NCBI GenBank assembly: GCA_016870775.1
Contig: VGAK01000004.1
Coordinates: forward strand, 36,022-100,021
Reading direction: 5' to 3'
DNA from: Actinomycetota bacterium
Lineage (GTDB): Bacteria; Actinomycetota; Acidimicrobiia; Acidimicrobiales; Ilumatobacteraceae
DNA: 64,000 nt
In this document: positions 42,436 through 51,462 of the stretch, one piece after another
Position numbering within the stretch: position 1 is the first letter of the stretch
Layout: every line of letters begins with the position of its first letter
Notes under the pieces: generated by a model
Told to the model about the DNA's origin: nothing
The model's input: only the letters and a program-made list of their open reading frames with translations
Databases searched by the model: none
Position numbers and translations under genes: made by a program

Positions 42436-43992
42436 ATGTACCCCGGAGTTCACGCACAGACTCATCCCGATCGTCCTGCGGTCATCCAAGCCGAAACCGG
42501 CGCCGTCACCACGTACGGTCAACTACACGAGCGAGCCATCAGGCTCAGCAACGTCCTGCGAGCAGCCGGCGTCAGACCCGGCGACCATGTCGCACTGTGT
42601 CTCGAGAACCACCCGCGGTTCCTCGAGGTCATCTGGGGCTGCCACTACGCCGGGTCCATCTACACGGCGTGCTCCAGCCGGTTGACTCGCGCTGAACTGT
42701 CCTACATCCTGAACGACTGTGAGGCGAAGGTCTTCATCACCTCCAAGTACAAAGCCGAGCAGGCCCTCGAGATCGCCGGCGACATCCCGAATGTGACAAC
42801 ACGGCTCATGCTCGACGCCGCCGTCGAGGGCTACGACTCGTACGAGAGCGTCGTCGAGGCAGCATCGACCACCCCGCTCGAGGGCATGGTGGACGGCACA
42901 GACATGCTGTATTCGAGTGGCACCACGGGCATGCCCAAGGGAGTCGCCCGCGTCTTCGCCGGCACACCGCTCGGGGATGCGGCCGGTCTCGGCGCTCCGC
43001 TCACGGCGGGTCTCTACAAGTTCCACGAGGAGATGCGCTACCTCTCCCCCGCTCCGCTGTACCACGCCGCGCCGTTGAGGTTCAACATGTCGGTTCACGC
43101 CCACGGGGGCACCACCGTGGTGATGGAGCACTTCGATGCGCAGCGCTATCTCGAATTCGTGGAGAAGTTCCGTATCACGCATTCCCAGCTCGTGCCCACG
43201 ATGTTCATCCGCATGCTGAAACTCGACGACGACATCCGGCTCGGTTACGACGTGGGGAGCCTCGAAGTTGTCATCCATGCGGCTGCGCCCTGCCCCGTCG
43301 AGACCAAGCGCGCGATGATCCAGTGGTGGGGACCGATCATCCACGAGTACTACGCGGGAACGGAGGGGAACGGCTTCGTCTATTGCAACAGCGACATGTG
43401 GCTCGCCCATCCGGGAACCGTCGGCATGGCCCTGAACGCCACGGTCCACATTCTCGACGAGGAGGGCAACGAGGTTCCGGTCGGTGAGTCCGGGACGATC
43501 TACTTCGAGGGTGGGAACACCTTCGAGTACCACAATGACCCCGAGAAAACTAGGGCGAGCCGCGATCCCAGGGGGCGGGGCTGGTCGACGCTCGGCGACG
43601 TCGGCTTCCTCGATGGCGACGGCTTCCTCTACCTCACGGACCGCAAGGCGTTCATGATCATCTCCGGTGGTGTGAACATCTACCCACAGGAAGCCGAGAA
43701 CTGCCTCGTGAACCACCCGAAGGTCGTCGACGTCGCTGTCTTCGGAGTTCCGAACGACGACTTCGGCGAGGAGGTCAAGGCGGTCGTGCAGCCCAAGACC
43801 ATGCCATCCGACGCATCCGAGGCCGCCGCTCTCGAGAAGGAGCTCATCGTCCATTGCAAGAGCCAACTCGCCGACATCAAGTGTCCGCGCAGCATCGATT
43901 TCCGCCCCGACCTGCCGCGCCACCCGACCGGCAAGCTCTACAAGCGTCTGCTCAAGGACGAGTATTGGAAGGCGGCCGGTCGGTCGATCTGA
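42436..43992 (+). CDS. Acyl-CoA ligase (AMP-dependent synthetase)
   Basis: 518-residue adenylate-forming enzyme that activates a carboxylic acid with ATP and CoA. The phosphate loop is LYSSGTTGMPKGVA, the A5 motif EYYAGTEGNGF, the hinge STLGDVGFLDGDG and the C-terminal catalytic lysine is in HPTGKLYKRLL. Motifs are typical of FadD-like ligases. ATG 42436 is set by TAGTTT 7 nt upstream; the longer ORF overlaps the dehydrogenase. The next gene begins in the same frame after the stop. Confidence 0.94.
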   Translation: MYPGVHAQTHPDRPAVIQAETGAVTTYGQLHERAIRLSNVLRAAGVRPGDHVALCLENHPRFLEVIWGCHYAGSIYTACSSRLTRAELSYILNDCEAKVFITSKYKAEQALEIAGDIPNVTTRLMLDAAVEGYDSYESVVEAASTTPLEGMVDGTDMLYSSGTTGMPKGVARVFAGTPLGDAAGLGAPLTAGLYKFHEEMRYLSPAPLYHAAPLRFNMSVHAHGGTTVVMEHFDAQRYLEFVEKFRITHSQLVPTMFIRMLKLDDDIRLGYDVGSLEVVIHAAAPCPVETKRAMIQWWGPIIHEYYAGTEGNGFVYCNSDMWLAHPGTVGMALNATVHILDEEGNEVPVGESGTIYFEGGNTFEYHNDPEKTRASRDPRGRGWSTLGDVGFLDGDGFLYLTDRKAFMIISGGVNIYPQEAENCLVNHPKVVDVAVFGVPNDDFGEEVKAVVQPKTMPSDASEAAALEKELIVHCKSQLADIKCPRSIDFRPDLPRHPTGKLYKRLLKDEYWKAAGRSI

Positions 43993-44016
43993 CCGCCCAG
44001 CACCGGACGGTTCGCC

Positions 44017-44805
44017 CTGCATCCCTTCCTCGACCACGTCGGACCGATCGCATTCGCTCACCGCGGCGGCGCGTCATCGGTGCCCGAGAACACCCTCGTG
44101 GCGTTCCAGGACGCGGTCGATCTCGGATACCGGTACGTCGAGACCGACGTGCACGCCACGAGCGACGGGGTCCTGCTCGCCTTCCATGACGACGACCTGA
44201 CGCGGTCGTGCGCGGATCCCCGCCGGATCGCGGAGAACACCGCCGACGAACTCGCCTCGGCGAGGATCTCTGGCACCGAGCCGATCCCCCGCCTGGTGGA
44301 GATCCTCGACACTTGGCCCGAGATCTTCGTGAACATCGACTGCAAAGCCGACTCAGCGGTGTCGCCACTGATCGCACTGCTGCGTTCCAGGCCCCACGTG
44401 CTCGAGCGCGTCTGCATCGGCAGTTTCAGCGATGCCCGGCTCGACGCCGTGCGTGCCGAGTTCGGGGACAGGGTTCTCACCTCGATGGGACCCAAAGCTG
44501 TCCTGCGTCTGGTGGGCCGGGCCAATCGGATTCCCGTGCCACTTCGACCAGATGGAGCGCGTTGTGCCCAGGTCCCGGTGAGACAGGGCCCGATTCCCGT
44601 GGTGACCCGTCGATTCGTCGAGTCCGCGCACCAGTCCGGTCTGCAGGTTCATGTGTGGACGATCGACGATCCCGTGGAAATCGGGCGCCTCCTCGACATA
44701 GGTGTGGACGGGATCATGAGCGACGATACGAGGGCACTGCGCGATGTGATGTCTGCACGCGGTCTGTGGCGCACCGACGGCCGAAACCATCGGGGAACAC
44801 AATGA
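44017..44805 (+). CDS. Glycerophosphodiester phosphodiesterase with probable CTG start
   Basis: 262 residues if begun at CTG 44017. The codons upstream of the first GTG (44080) encode IAFAHRGGASSVPENTL, which includes the essential His and Arg of the GDPD family, so GTG 44080 would give a dead protein. Between the ligase TGA and that segment there is no ATG, GTG or TTG; CTG 44017 with GGACGG 6 nt upstream is the best start. ETDVHATSDGVLLAFHDDDLTR and VNIDCK complete the active site. It overlaps the next gene (ATGA). Confidence 0.88.
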   Translation: MHPFLDHVGPIAFAHRGGASSVPENTLVAFQDAVDLGYRYVETDVHATSDGVLLAFHDDDLTRSCADPRRIAENTADELASARISGTEPIPRLVEILDTWPEIFVNIDCKADSAVSPLIALLRSRPHVLERVCIGSFSDARLDAVRAEFGDRVLTSMGPKAVLRLVGRANRIPVPLRPDGARCAQVPVRQGPIPVVTRRFVESAHQSGLQVHVWTIDDPVEIGRLLDIGVDGIMSDDTRALRDVMSARGLWRTDGRNHRGTQ

Positions 44806-46046
44806 GCGCCGCGCCAACTCGCACCGCCGACGAGGGCAGTCGCGTCGTGTTCGCGAACGGGCTCTTGCCCGGTGGATCGCTCGTCGACATCACCAGCACG
44901 GGTGACCTCATCACCGGGGTTGACCCGGTGGCGGCCGGCCCACGCCCGGGGAGCACCACCATCGACCTCGAGGGACGCCTCGTCCTGCCCGCACTGGTCG
45001 AGCCGCATGCTCATCTCGACAAGGCATTCCTCGCCGAGCGCGCGTCCAACGACACGGGGGACCTCATGGGAGCGATCCGCGCCCTGGAGCAGGTACGAAA
45101 CACCCTGACCCGTGCAGACATTCGTGACCGTGCCGTGCGCGCTGCCGTGGAACTGTCGCGCAACGGTGTCGTTGCCGTCAGGACGCATGCCGACACGACC
45201 CTCGCGGGCGGACTCGACTCCGTGCTCGGTTTGCTCGACGCGAAGGACGACTGTTCGAGTTTCATCGACATCGAGGTCGCTGCGCTCGTGGAGTGGCCCC
45301 TCACGGGCCGCGGTGGGGCGGACCGACGGGCGCTCGCGCGGGACGCGATCGCAAGCGGGGCCGATGTCATCGGTGGATGCCCACATCTGGATCCCGATCC
45401 CCTCGAGGCCGTCAATGTCCTGATCGACCTCGCACTCGAGGCTGGGAGACCCTTGGATCTTCATGCCGATGAGAACCTGCGGGCGGACTCCGAGGATCTG
45501 TACCACCTCGCCCACCGGATCACCTCCGACGGGTTGACACTCCGGGCGAACGCGAGCCACTGTGTGTCCCTGTCCATGATGGACGAGTTCCGCCAGCGTC
45601 AGATCGCCGATTTGTGCGCCACAGCGGGAGTCACGGTGACGGCGCTGCCGCAGACCAACCTCTTCCTGCAGGGACGAGAGCATCACCGGGCGGTGCCCAG
45701 GGGAATCGCGCCCATCGCACTCCTGGCGAGCGCGGGTGTCGTCGTTGCCGCCGGAGGCGACAACCTCCAGGATCCGTTCAATCCGATGGGCAGAGCCGAT
45801 CCCCTCGAAATCGCGGCCCTTCTGGTGGTGGCATCACACCTGACACCTGATCACGCCCTGCAGACGATATCCACAGGCGGTGCAGCGGTGATGGGACTCT
45901 CCTGCGGGCTCGAGCCGGGTCGGCGGGCGTCTTTCGTCGCAGTGCGTGCGACTAGCGTGAGACAGTCGATAGCGATGGGACCCCCCGACAGACTTGTCGT
46001 TCATGGTGGTGTCGTGATCGACGAACAAAAGAGAAACACAAAATAA
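44802..46046 (+). CDS. Cytosine deaminase-like amidohydrolase
   Basis: 414 residues of the metal-dependent amidohydrolase superfamily. EPHAHLDKAFL gives the first HxH, LDLHADENL the next His and Glu, ANASHCVSL a third His, and GGDNLQDPFNP the metal Asp. The HLDKxF and DN..DPF forms match the CodA group, which deaminates cytosine, isoguanine or creatinine-like rings. It precedes an ABC importer, so the substrate is probably imported. ATG overlaps the GDPD stop; the long track ORF is a shadow in another frame. Confidence 0.88.
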   Translation: MSAAPTRTADEGSRVVFANGLLPGGSLVDITSTGDLITGVDPVAAGPRPGSTTIDLEGRLVLPALVEPHAHLDKAFLAERASNDTGDLMGAIRALEQVRNTLTRADIRDRAVRAAVELSRNGVVAVRTHADTTLAGGLDSVLGLLDAKDDCSSFIDIEVAALVEWPLTGRGGADRRALARDAIASGADVIGGCPHLDPDPLEAVNVLIDLALEAGRPLDLHADENLRADSEDLYHLAHRITSDGLTLRANASHCVSLSMMDEFRQRQIADLCATAGVTVTALPQTNLFLQGREHHRAVPRGIAPIALLASAGVVVAAGGDNLQDPFNPMGRADPLEIAALLVVASHLTPDHALQTISTGGAAVMGLSCGLEPGRRASFVAVRATSVRQSIAMGPPDRLVVHGGVVIDEQKRNTK

Positions 46047-46080
46047 ATCGGTGCGGAATGAACGCGGGAACTCGAGCGAC

Positions 46081-46086
46081 TACTTT
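46081..46086 (+). promoter_or_regulatory. -10 element (TACTTT) of the ABC operon
   Basis: TACTTT, 6 nt before GTG 46093. Confidence 0.55.
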
Positions 46087-46092
46087 TCACCC

Positions 46093-46887
46093 GTGCCCAC
46101 GGGAATCATTGAGTCCAATGACCGGGGATTCGAGGTGACAACGACCAACGAGGCGCAGCCGTTGTTGTCCTTCGACGGGGTGTCGATGGTCTTCCCCGAT
46201 GGAACACGCGCCCTCGACGAGGTGTCCTTTTCGGTCCGTGCGGGCGAGTTCGTCACCGTCGTGGGCCCCTCGGGATGCGGAAAGTCCACCCTGCTCCGAA
46301 TCGCCTCGGCGCTCGAGGAGAACACCTCGGGAACATGCGCGGTCGACAGGGACAGCATCGGGTATGTGTTCCAGGACGCAACCCTCATGCCCTGGCGAAC
46401 CGTGCGCAAGAATGTCGAGTTGATAGCAGAGTTGCACAAACTCCCCAAGGATGAGCGGACCCGTCTCGGCCAACAATCGATCGATCTCGTCGGTCTCAAC
46501 GGCTTCGAGGACAAGTACCCACGTCAATTGTCCGGTGGGATGCGCATGCGCGCCTCGCTCGCCCGGTCGCTCGTCATGCAGCCCAAGGTGTTCCTCTTCG
46601 ACGAGCCCTTCGGCGCACTCGATGAGATCACCCGAGAGCGACTGAACGATGAACTGCTGCGTCTCTTCCAGATCGAGGGTTTCGCGGGCTTGTTCATCAC
46701 GCATTCGATCACCGAGGCGGTCTACATGTCGACGAAGGTCCTCGTCATGTCGGCCCGGCCCGGTCGCCTGATCGCCTCGTTCGACGTGCCGTTCAGGTAC
46801 CCGCGCACCCATGACCTGCGCTACGAGCCCGAGTTCGCCGAACTCTGCGGCGAGATCTCCGTGGCGCTCAGGGGGGCACACCGATGA
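46093..46887 (+). CDS. ABC transporter ATP-binding protein (SsuB/TauB/ThiZ type)
   Basis: 264-residue ATPase of an importer. Walker A GPSGCGKST, Q-loop YVFQDATLMPWRTV, signature LSGGMRMRASLARSL, Walker B VFLFDEPFGALDE and the switch His in ITHS are all intact. The PWRTV form is typical of the nitrate/sulfonate/taurine/pyrimidine-precursor group. GTG 46093 is favoured by TACTTT; GTG 46135 is an alternative. It overlaps the permease gene by 4 nt. Confidence 0.94.
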   Translation: MPTGIIESNDRGFEVTTTNEAQPLLSFDGVSMVFPDGTRALDEVSFSVRAGEFVTVVGPSGCGKSTLLRIASALEENTSGTCAVDRDSIGYVFQDATLMPWRTVRKNVELIAELHKLPKDERTRLGQQSIDLVGLNGFEDKYPRQLSGGMRMRASLARSLVMQPKVFLFDEPFGALDEITRERLNDELLRLFQIEGFAGLFITHSITEAVYMSTKVLVMSARPGRLIASFDVPFRYPRTHDLRYEPEFAELCGEISVALRGAHR

Positions 46888-47744
46888 GTGAAGTCGGACT
46901 CGCACCCACACCCGAGGACTTCGTCCCCGATGAGAAGAACAGGATCAAACTCTCCGATCTCGCCGGACCGGGCATCGTGTTCGTTCTGTTCATCGGAGTC
47001 TGGTACCTGCTCTCGTCGGTGATCCTGCCGAAGCACAAGCGCTTCCTCCTGCCCACACCGGATGCAGTCATCACCGAAGGTTTCGGTGTCTGGCGGTCCG
47101 GTGAGCGTCGTGGGCTTCAACCGATCCTCTTGTCGCTCTGGGATTCGGCCAAGATCGCCCTCCTCGGCCTCGCCATCACGATCGTCATCGGCATGTCGAT
47201 TGCGATCCTCATGAGCATGCGCAGGTGGCTCGAACGCGCGACCTGGCCGTATCTCGTCGCCATACAAAGTGCGCCGATCCTGGCTCTCACACCCCTCATC
47301 AGGGCACTGGTCGAGGGCACGCAGCGTCAACGACTCCTCGTCGTCGTGCTCATCGCGATCTTTCCGATCGTCTCCAACACTCTGTTCGGCCTGCTGTCCG
47401 CAGACAAGAGTCAGCACGAACTCTTCACCCTCCAGGGTGCGTCGCGCTGGACCCGCCTCGCGAAGCTGCAATTCCCCGCCGCGCTCCCGAACATTTTCGT
47501 GGGGTTGCGGATCTCGGCGGGGCTCGCCGTCATCGGGGCGGTTGTCGGGGACTTCTATTTCAGGCAGGGCGGGGTCGTGGGCATCGGGGCCCAGATCGAC
47601 GTGTACCGGGCAAAGCTTTGGGGGCCCGAGTTGATCGCGGCGATTATTCTTGCTTCAGTATTGGGTTTGGTGGTGTTCCTTCTGTTCGGCTGGCTCGCCA
47701 AGGCAGCCATCGGCAAGTGGCACATCACCACCAGGGGTCAATGA
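46884..47744 (+). CDS. ABC transporter permease (SsuC type)
   Basis: 286-residue inner-membrane component with six predicted spans. The cytoplasmic EAA loop that contacts the ATPase is LQGASRWTRLAKLQFPAALPNIFVGLR. An N-terminal extension of about 25 residues precedes the first span. It follows the ATPase with a 4-nt overlap and is followed by the binding protein. Confidence 0.94.
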   Translation: MSEVGLAPTPEDFVPDEKNRIKLSDLAGPGIVFVLFIGVWYLLSSVILPKHKRFLLPTPDAVITEGFGVWRSGERRGLQPILLSLWDSAKIALLGLAITIVIGMSIAILMSMRRWLERATWPYLVAIQSAPILALTPLIRALVEGTQRQRLLVVVLIAIFPIVSNTLFGLLSADKSQHELFTLQGASRWTRLAKLQFPAALPNIFVGLRISAGLAVIGAVVGDFYFRQGGVVGIGAQIDVYRAKLWGPELIAAIILASVLGLVVFLLFGWLAKAAIGKWHITTRGQ

Positions 47745-47787
47745 CCCGCATCTCAGAACACCAACCACACAGGAGACAACCAGCACC

Positions 47788-48948
47788 ATGAAGCACAAGA
47801 AACTGGTCGGATTCGCCGCAGCGGCAGCACTGGTGCTGGCCGCCTGTGGCGGGGACGACTCAAGCAGCGACACGACGGCGGCACCGGCCGACGGAGGGGC
47901 AGTCGGGACGAATCTCGCCGACGTCTGCCCCGCCAAGATCGTGCTCCAGACCGACTGGAACCCCGAGGCCGAACACGGCTTCCTCTACGAGTTGATCGGA
48001 GCGGGTTACGAGGTCGACACCGAGAAGCTCGCCGTGCGCGGCGATCTCGTTTCGGAGGGTCAGACGACCGGAGTCCAAGTGGAGGTTCGGGCCGGCGGTC
48101 CGGCGATCGGATTCCAGGCGGTGTCATCCCAGATGTACCAGGACCCCGACATCATGCTCGGATTCACCAGCACCGACGAGAGCGTCAGCAACTCGGTGAA
48201 GTTCCCGACGAAGGCCGTCGTGGCCCCGTTCAACATCAACCCACAGATCATCATGTGGGATCCGGCCACCTATCCCGACGTCAAGACCATCAAGGATCTC
48301 GGCGCGACGGGTGCCAAGGTCCGTTACTTTGATGGAGCCGCCTACATGGAGTACCTGATCGCCGATGGGCAACTCTCCAAGGACCAGGTCGATGGCACCT
48401 ATGACGGGAGCCCCGCCTCGTTCATCGCAGCGGCAGGCAAGGACGCCCAGCAGGGCTTCGGCACCTCGGAGCCTTTCTCGTACGAGAACGACATCAAGGA
48501 TTGGCTCAAGCCGGTCGCTTACCAGTACATCCACGACGCGGGATGGACCTCCTACGCCCAGTCCCTCGGTGGAACGCCGGAGAGCCTCGAGAAGAACGCC
48601 GAGTGCCTGAAGAAGTTCGTCCCGGTGGTCCAGAAGGCCCAGCGCGACTACATCGCGAGCCCGGCGCGCACCAACGCGCTGATCATCGATGCGGTCCTGA
48701 AGTACAACAACGGCTGGAACTACTCCGCGGCGCAGGCTGACGCTGCGGTCGTGAAGATGCTGGAGGACAAGCTCGTGGCGAACAGCCCCGACGGGACCCT
48801 CGGCTCCTTCGACCTCGACCGCATCACCGCCTTCATCGCGGCGGCAACCCCGGTCTACGAAAAGACCGGTTCGGAGGTCAAGTCCGGCATCACCGCGGCC
48901 GACGTGGTGACCAACGAGTACATCGATCCGTCCATCACTCTGGGCTGA
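47788..48948 (+). CDS. ABC transporter substrate-binding lipoprotein (SsuA/THI5-like)
   Basis: 386 residues. A lipoprotein signal peptide ends in LVLAACGG, so Cys20 is lipidated. KIVLQTDWNPEAEHGFLYELI is the typical first strand of the NMT1/THI5/SsuA group, which binds small heterocycles or sulfonates. ATG 47788 has AGGAGA 11 nt upstream. It is the last gene of the operon, and a strong terminator follows. The ligand is not readable; the linked deaminase suggests an N-heterocycle. Confidence 0.92.
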   Translation: MKHKKLVGFAAAAALVLAACGGDDSSSDTTAAPADGGAVGTNLADVCPAKIVLQTDWNPEAEHGFLYELIGAGYEVDTEKLAVRGDLVSEGQTTGVQVEVRAGGPAIGFQAVSSQMYQDPDIMLGFTSTDESVSNSVKFPTKAVVAPFNINPQIIMWDPATYPDVKTIKDLGATGAKVRYFDGAAYMEYLIADGQLSKDQVDGTYDGSPASFIAAAGKDAQQGFGTSEPFSYENDIKDWLKPVAYQYIHDAGWTSYAQSLGGTPESLEKNAECLKKFVPVVQKAQRDYIASPARTNALIIDAVLKYNNGWNYSAAQADAAVVKMLEDKLVANSPDGTLGSFDLDRITAFIAAATPVYEKTGSEVKSGITAADVVTNEYIDPSITLG

Positions 48949-48968
48949 TCCTCGGACATCCGAAAAGG

Positions 48969-48999
48969 AAGGGGGAGGGGCGAAAGCCCCTCCCTTTTT
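48969..48999 (+). terminator. Rho-independent terminator after the ABC operon
   Basis: GGGAGGGGC-GAAA-GCCCCTCCC followed by TTTTT: a 9-bp GC stem with a GAAA tetraloop and a T-run. It is the clearest intrinsic terminator in the window. Confidence 0.95.
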
Positions 49000-49049
49000 C
49001 GTTGCCCCGCGACTTGTCCTCGGGTCGAGACGTCGGTGCCGTGTGGTCC

Positions 49050-49826
49050 TCAGCGTCCGAAATTGAAGTGGGAGATCTCCCGCACCGCGTCACACATCGA
49101 CGTGACCGCGGCATCGAACATCGAAGCTCCCAACTCGGCTGACGCCATCGTCGGGTCGCCGATGACACCCTCGGGAAAAAAGTCGTTCGACAACCAGCCG
49201 AATGAGACCGTCCCGCCGAACTTGACGTGGGTGTTGTCTGCCAGTCCCTCCGGAATCCGCCGGGACGCCAGCGACATGTCCACGAGATCGGGGCGCAGGT
49301 GGAGCATCACGGACGTTTCGTCACGCCCACCATGAACTCCCATGCCGAGTTCGCTGGAGCCGGACGAGCCCCCCTGGTCGGCCGGCATGTGGGGGTGGGC
49401 CAGGAACGTCTGTAGGCCATGCCTCAGGCGCAGCTCGCGATTGGCCATCGCGACAAGGGCGCTGTTTCCGCCGTGACCGTTCACAAAGAGCAGGCGCCGG
49501 GCGGGCGTGGCCGCGACGCATCGTCCGATGTCGTCGAGCACCGCGAGCAGGGTCGTCGCCGAGAGCCAGATCGTCCCCGGGGCCCAGGCGTGCTCATTCG
49601 ACTTGGTGAATGCCAGCGGTGGGAGCAGCCATGCGTCACACTCGTCCCCCACACGCTCAACGACCGCTGTCGAGACAGCCTCTGCGACCACGAGATCGGT
49701 GCTCAAGGGCAGGTGGGGACCATGCTGCTCCACCGCACCGAGGGGCAACACGATGATGGAGTCGCGACCGAGCCGCTCCCCCACCCGGGGACCGGAGAGT
49801 TCGTCGAGTCGGTTCACTGATGCCAT
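49050..49826 (-). CDS. Creatininase-family amidohydrolase
   Basis: 258 residues. LPLGAVEQHGPHLPLSTD, FVNGHGGNSAL and VHGGRDETSVML carry the metal-binding Glu, His and Asp of the creatininase family. Members open creatinine or formylated pyrimidine rings or act in cofactor maturation (MftE, ArfB). No mycofactocin genes are near. ATG 49826 follows TAGGTT by 6 nt. It is divergent from an FAD oxidoreductase by only 24 bp. Confidence 0.92.
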   Translation of the reverse strand: MASVNRLDELSGPRVGERLGRDSIIVLPLGAVEQHGPHLPLSTDLVVAEAVSTAVVERVGDECDAWLLPPLAFTKSNEHAWAPGTIWLSATTLLAVLDDIGRCVAATPARRLLFVNGHGGNSALVAMANRELRLRHGLQTFLAHPHMPADQGGSSGSSELGMGVHGGRDETSVMLHLRPDLVDMSLASRRIPEGLADNTHVKFGGTVSFGWLSNDFFPEGVIGDPTMASAELGASMFDAAVTSMCDAVREISHFNFGR

Positions 49827-49832
49827 GGTGCA

Positions 49833-49842
49833 AACCTATCCA
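49833..49842. promoter_or_regulatory. Overlapping divergent -10 elements
   Basis: TAGGTT (49833-49838, minus) for the creatininase and TATCCA (49837-49842, plus) for the FAD oxidoreductase share two base pairs, in a 24-bp intergenic space. Only one polymerase could bind at a time. Confidence 0.5.
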
Positions 49843-49850
49843 ATGGTTGA

Positions 49851-51422
49851 ATGAGAGCCGTGAGGAAGCAGTCGACAGCCGACCACGACGCGATCGTCAT
49901 CGGTGCGGGTCACAATGGTCTCGTTGCGGCCGCCTATCTCGCACGACATGGGATGTCGGTTCTCCTGCTCGAGGCCCGGGAGAACGTCGGGGGCACCGCG
50001 AGCAGCGAGACCTTCGCTGGTGCCATCGTGAACATCTGCAACTGCGACCACCTCACCTTCCGCTCCACTCCGATCGCCGAGGAACTCGGCCTCGCCCGGC
50101 ACGGGCTGGCGTACCTCGACATCGATCCCGCCCAGGTCAACATCGACTGGACCACGGGCCGGGCATGGACCATCCACCACGACATCGAGCACACGATCGA
50201 GAGCCTCGCTGGGGCCCATCCCGGCGCGGCCGAGGGCTACCGCAGGTACGCCGAGACCATGGTGCCGGTCGCGCGACTCGTGCTCGAGGCGGCCTCCCGG
50301 GGTTCATCGCGGGGATCGCTGGTGACGAGCGCGGTGCGGCGCAGGCTCGCGGGACTGCGCGCGATGCTGAAGATGAGCCGCATGTCGGCTGCCGACGTGA
50401 TGCGCGAGTACTTCGACGATGAAGCCGTGATCGGCCCGGCCATGGTCGAGGGTCCGATCGTGTGGGGAATCTCACCCGAGACGCCAGGAACGGGCCTCGG
50501 CGCGCTCTCCTATGCGTTGCGACACGTGGTCCCGGTCGGGCGTCCCGTGGGTGGGAGTGGTGCACTCCCCGAGGCACTCAAGGCATCGTTCCTGGCCTCC
50601 GGCGGGGTTCTCGAGACCGGTGTCATCGTGACGGGGATCCTGTGCGAGGGGTCCCAGGTTGCTGCCATCCAGACCGAGGATGGCCGCACCATCACCGCGC
50701 CGGTCGTTGTTTCTGCGTGCGATCCCCGTCGCACTTTCGTGCAGTGGTTGAAGAACCCTCCCGCGCGCGCGGCGTCCCTCGTGACGAAGTGGTCCGACAC
50801 GCCGGTCGGTGATGGATACGAGTCCAAAATCGATGCGGTCACGACCGAGTTGCCCCTGCCGCGCGCTCTCGGTCACCTCGACGCTGCGGCGCGCCGGGCC
50901 ATCTCGGCGTCGACCACCGTCGTGAGCCCGTCGGTCGCAGAACTGCATCGTGGGGCACAACTCATGAGCGAGGGTCGCACCATGCCGCGGATGGCCCTGC
51001 TCGCCAATGCGCCCACCGCCATCGATCCGTCGCTTGCGTGCCCCGGCCACCACGTCTTCAGCCTCGAGGCCCTCTTCACGCCCTATTCGTTCAGAGGTGG
51101 CTGGGTCTCTCGCGACGAACCGGAACGCTGGCTCCGTCAGTACTGCGAGATTCTCGAGCCCGGTTTCTATGAGTCGATCGTCGACTGGCGGGTCTACACC
51201 CCTGTTGGGTACGAGAGATCGTTCCATCTCCCTCGGGGACACGCCACGAGTTTCTCCGGTGGACCCCTCGCGACCCTCCTCGGCCGCGATCCTGAACTGA
51301 CGCGGTACGAGACCCCGATCCGCGGGCTCTACCTGACGGGGGCAGCCACGTTCCCCGGCGCGGGGGTGTGGGGCGCGAGCGGACGCAACGCCGCGTTGGC
51401 AATCATCGACGCATTCGGTTGA
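49851..51422 (+). CDS. Phytoene desaturase-like FAD oxidoreductase
   Basis: 523 residues. The FAD dinucleotide-binding motif is VIGAGHNGLVAAAYLARHG with LLLEARENVGGTASSE, and the C terminus RGLYLTGAATFPGAGVWGASGRNAA closes the cofactor site as in the CrtI/COG1233 family. No other carotenoid gene is nearby, so the substrate is open; such proteins also act on retinoids or quinone-like molecules. The ATG lies 24 bp from the divergent creatininase start. Confidence 0.9.
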   Translation: MRAVRKQSTADHDAIVIGAGHNGLVAAAYLARHGMSVLLLEARENVGGTASSETFAGAIVNICNCDHLTFRSTPIAEELGLARHGLAYLDIDPAQVNIDWTTGRAWTIHHDIEHTIESLAGAHPGAAEGYRRYAETMVPVARLVLEAASRGSSRGSLVTSAVRRRLAGLRAMLKMSRMSAADVMREYFDDEAVIGPAMVEGPIVWGISPETPGTGLGALSYALRHVVPVGRPVGGSGALPEALKASFLASGGVLETGVIVTGILCEGSQVAAIQTEDGRTITAPVVVSACDPRRTFVQWLKNPPARAASLVTKWSDTPVGDGYESKIDAVTTELPLPRALGHLDAAARRAISASTTVVSPSVAELHRGAQLMSEGRTMPRMALLANAPTAIDPSLACPGHHVFSLEALFTPYSFRGGWVSRDEPERWLRQYCEILEPGFYESIVDWRVYTPVGYERSFHLPRGHATSFSGGPLATLLGRDPELTRYETPIRGLYLTGAATFPGAGVWGASGRNAALAIIDAFG

Positions 51423-51462
51423 CGTACGGAAACCAGCCGGCGGTTGGAAACCCGGCGTGCCC

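Noticed and set aside
43990-43992. TGA readthrough making a ligase-GDPD fusion
   Set aside because: The ligase ends at its normal length and a CTG start with a ribosome-binding site explains the GDPD; kept only as an alternative.
44080-44805. GDPD starting at GTG 44080 as in the ORF track
   Set aside because: It would lack the catalytic His/Arg segment AHRGG encoded just upstream.
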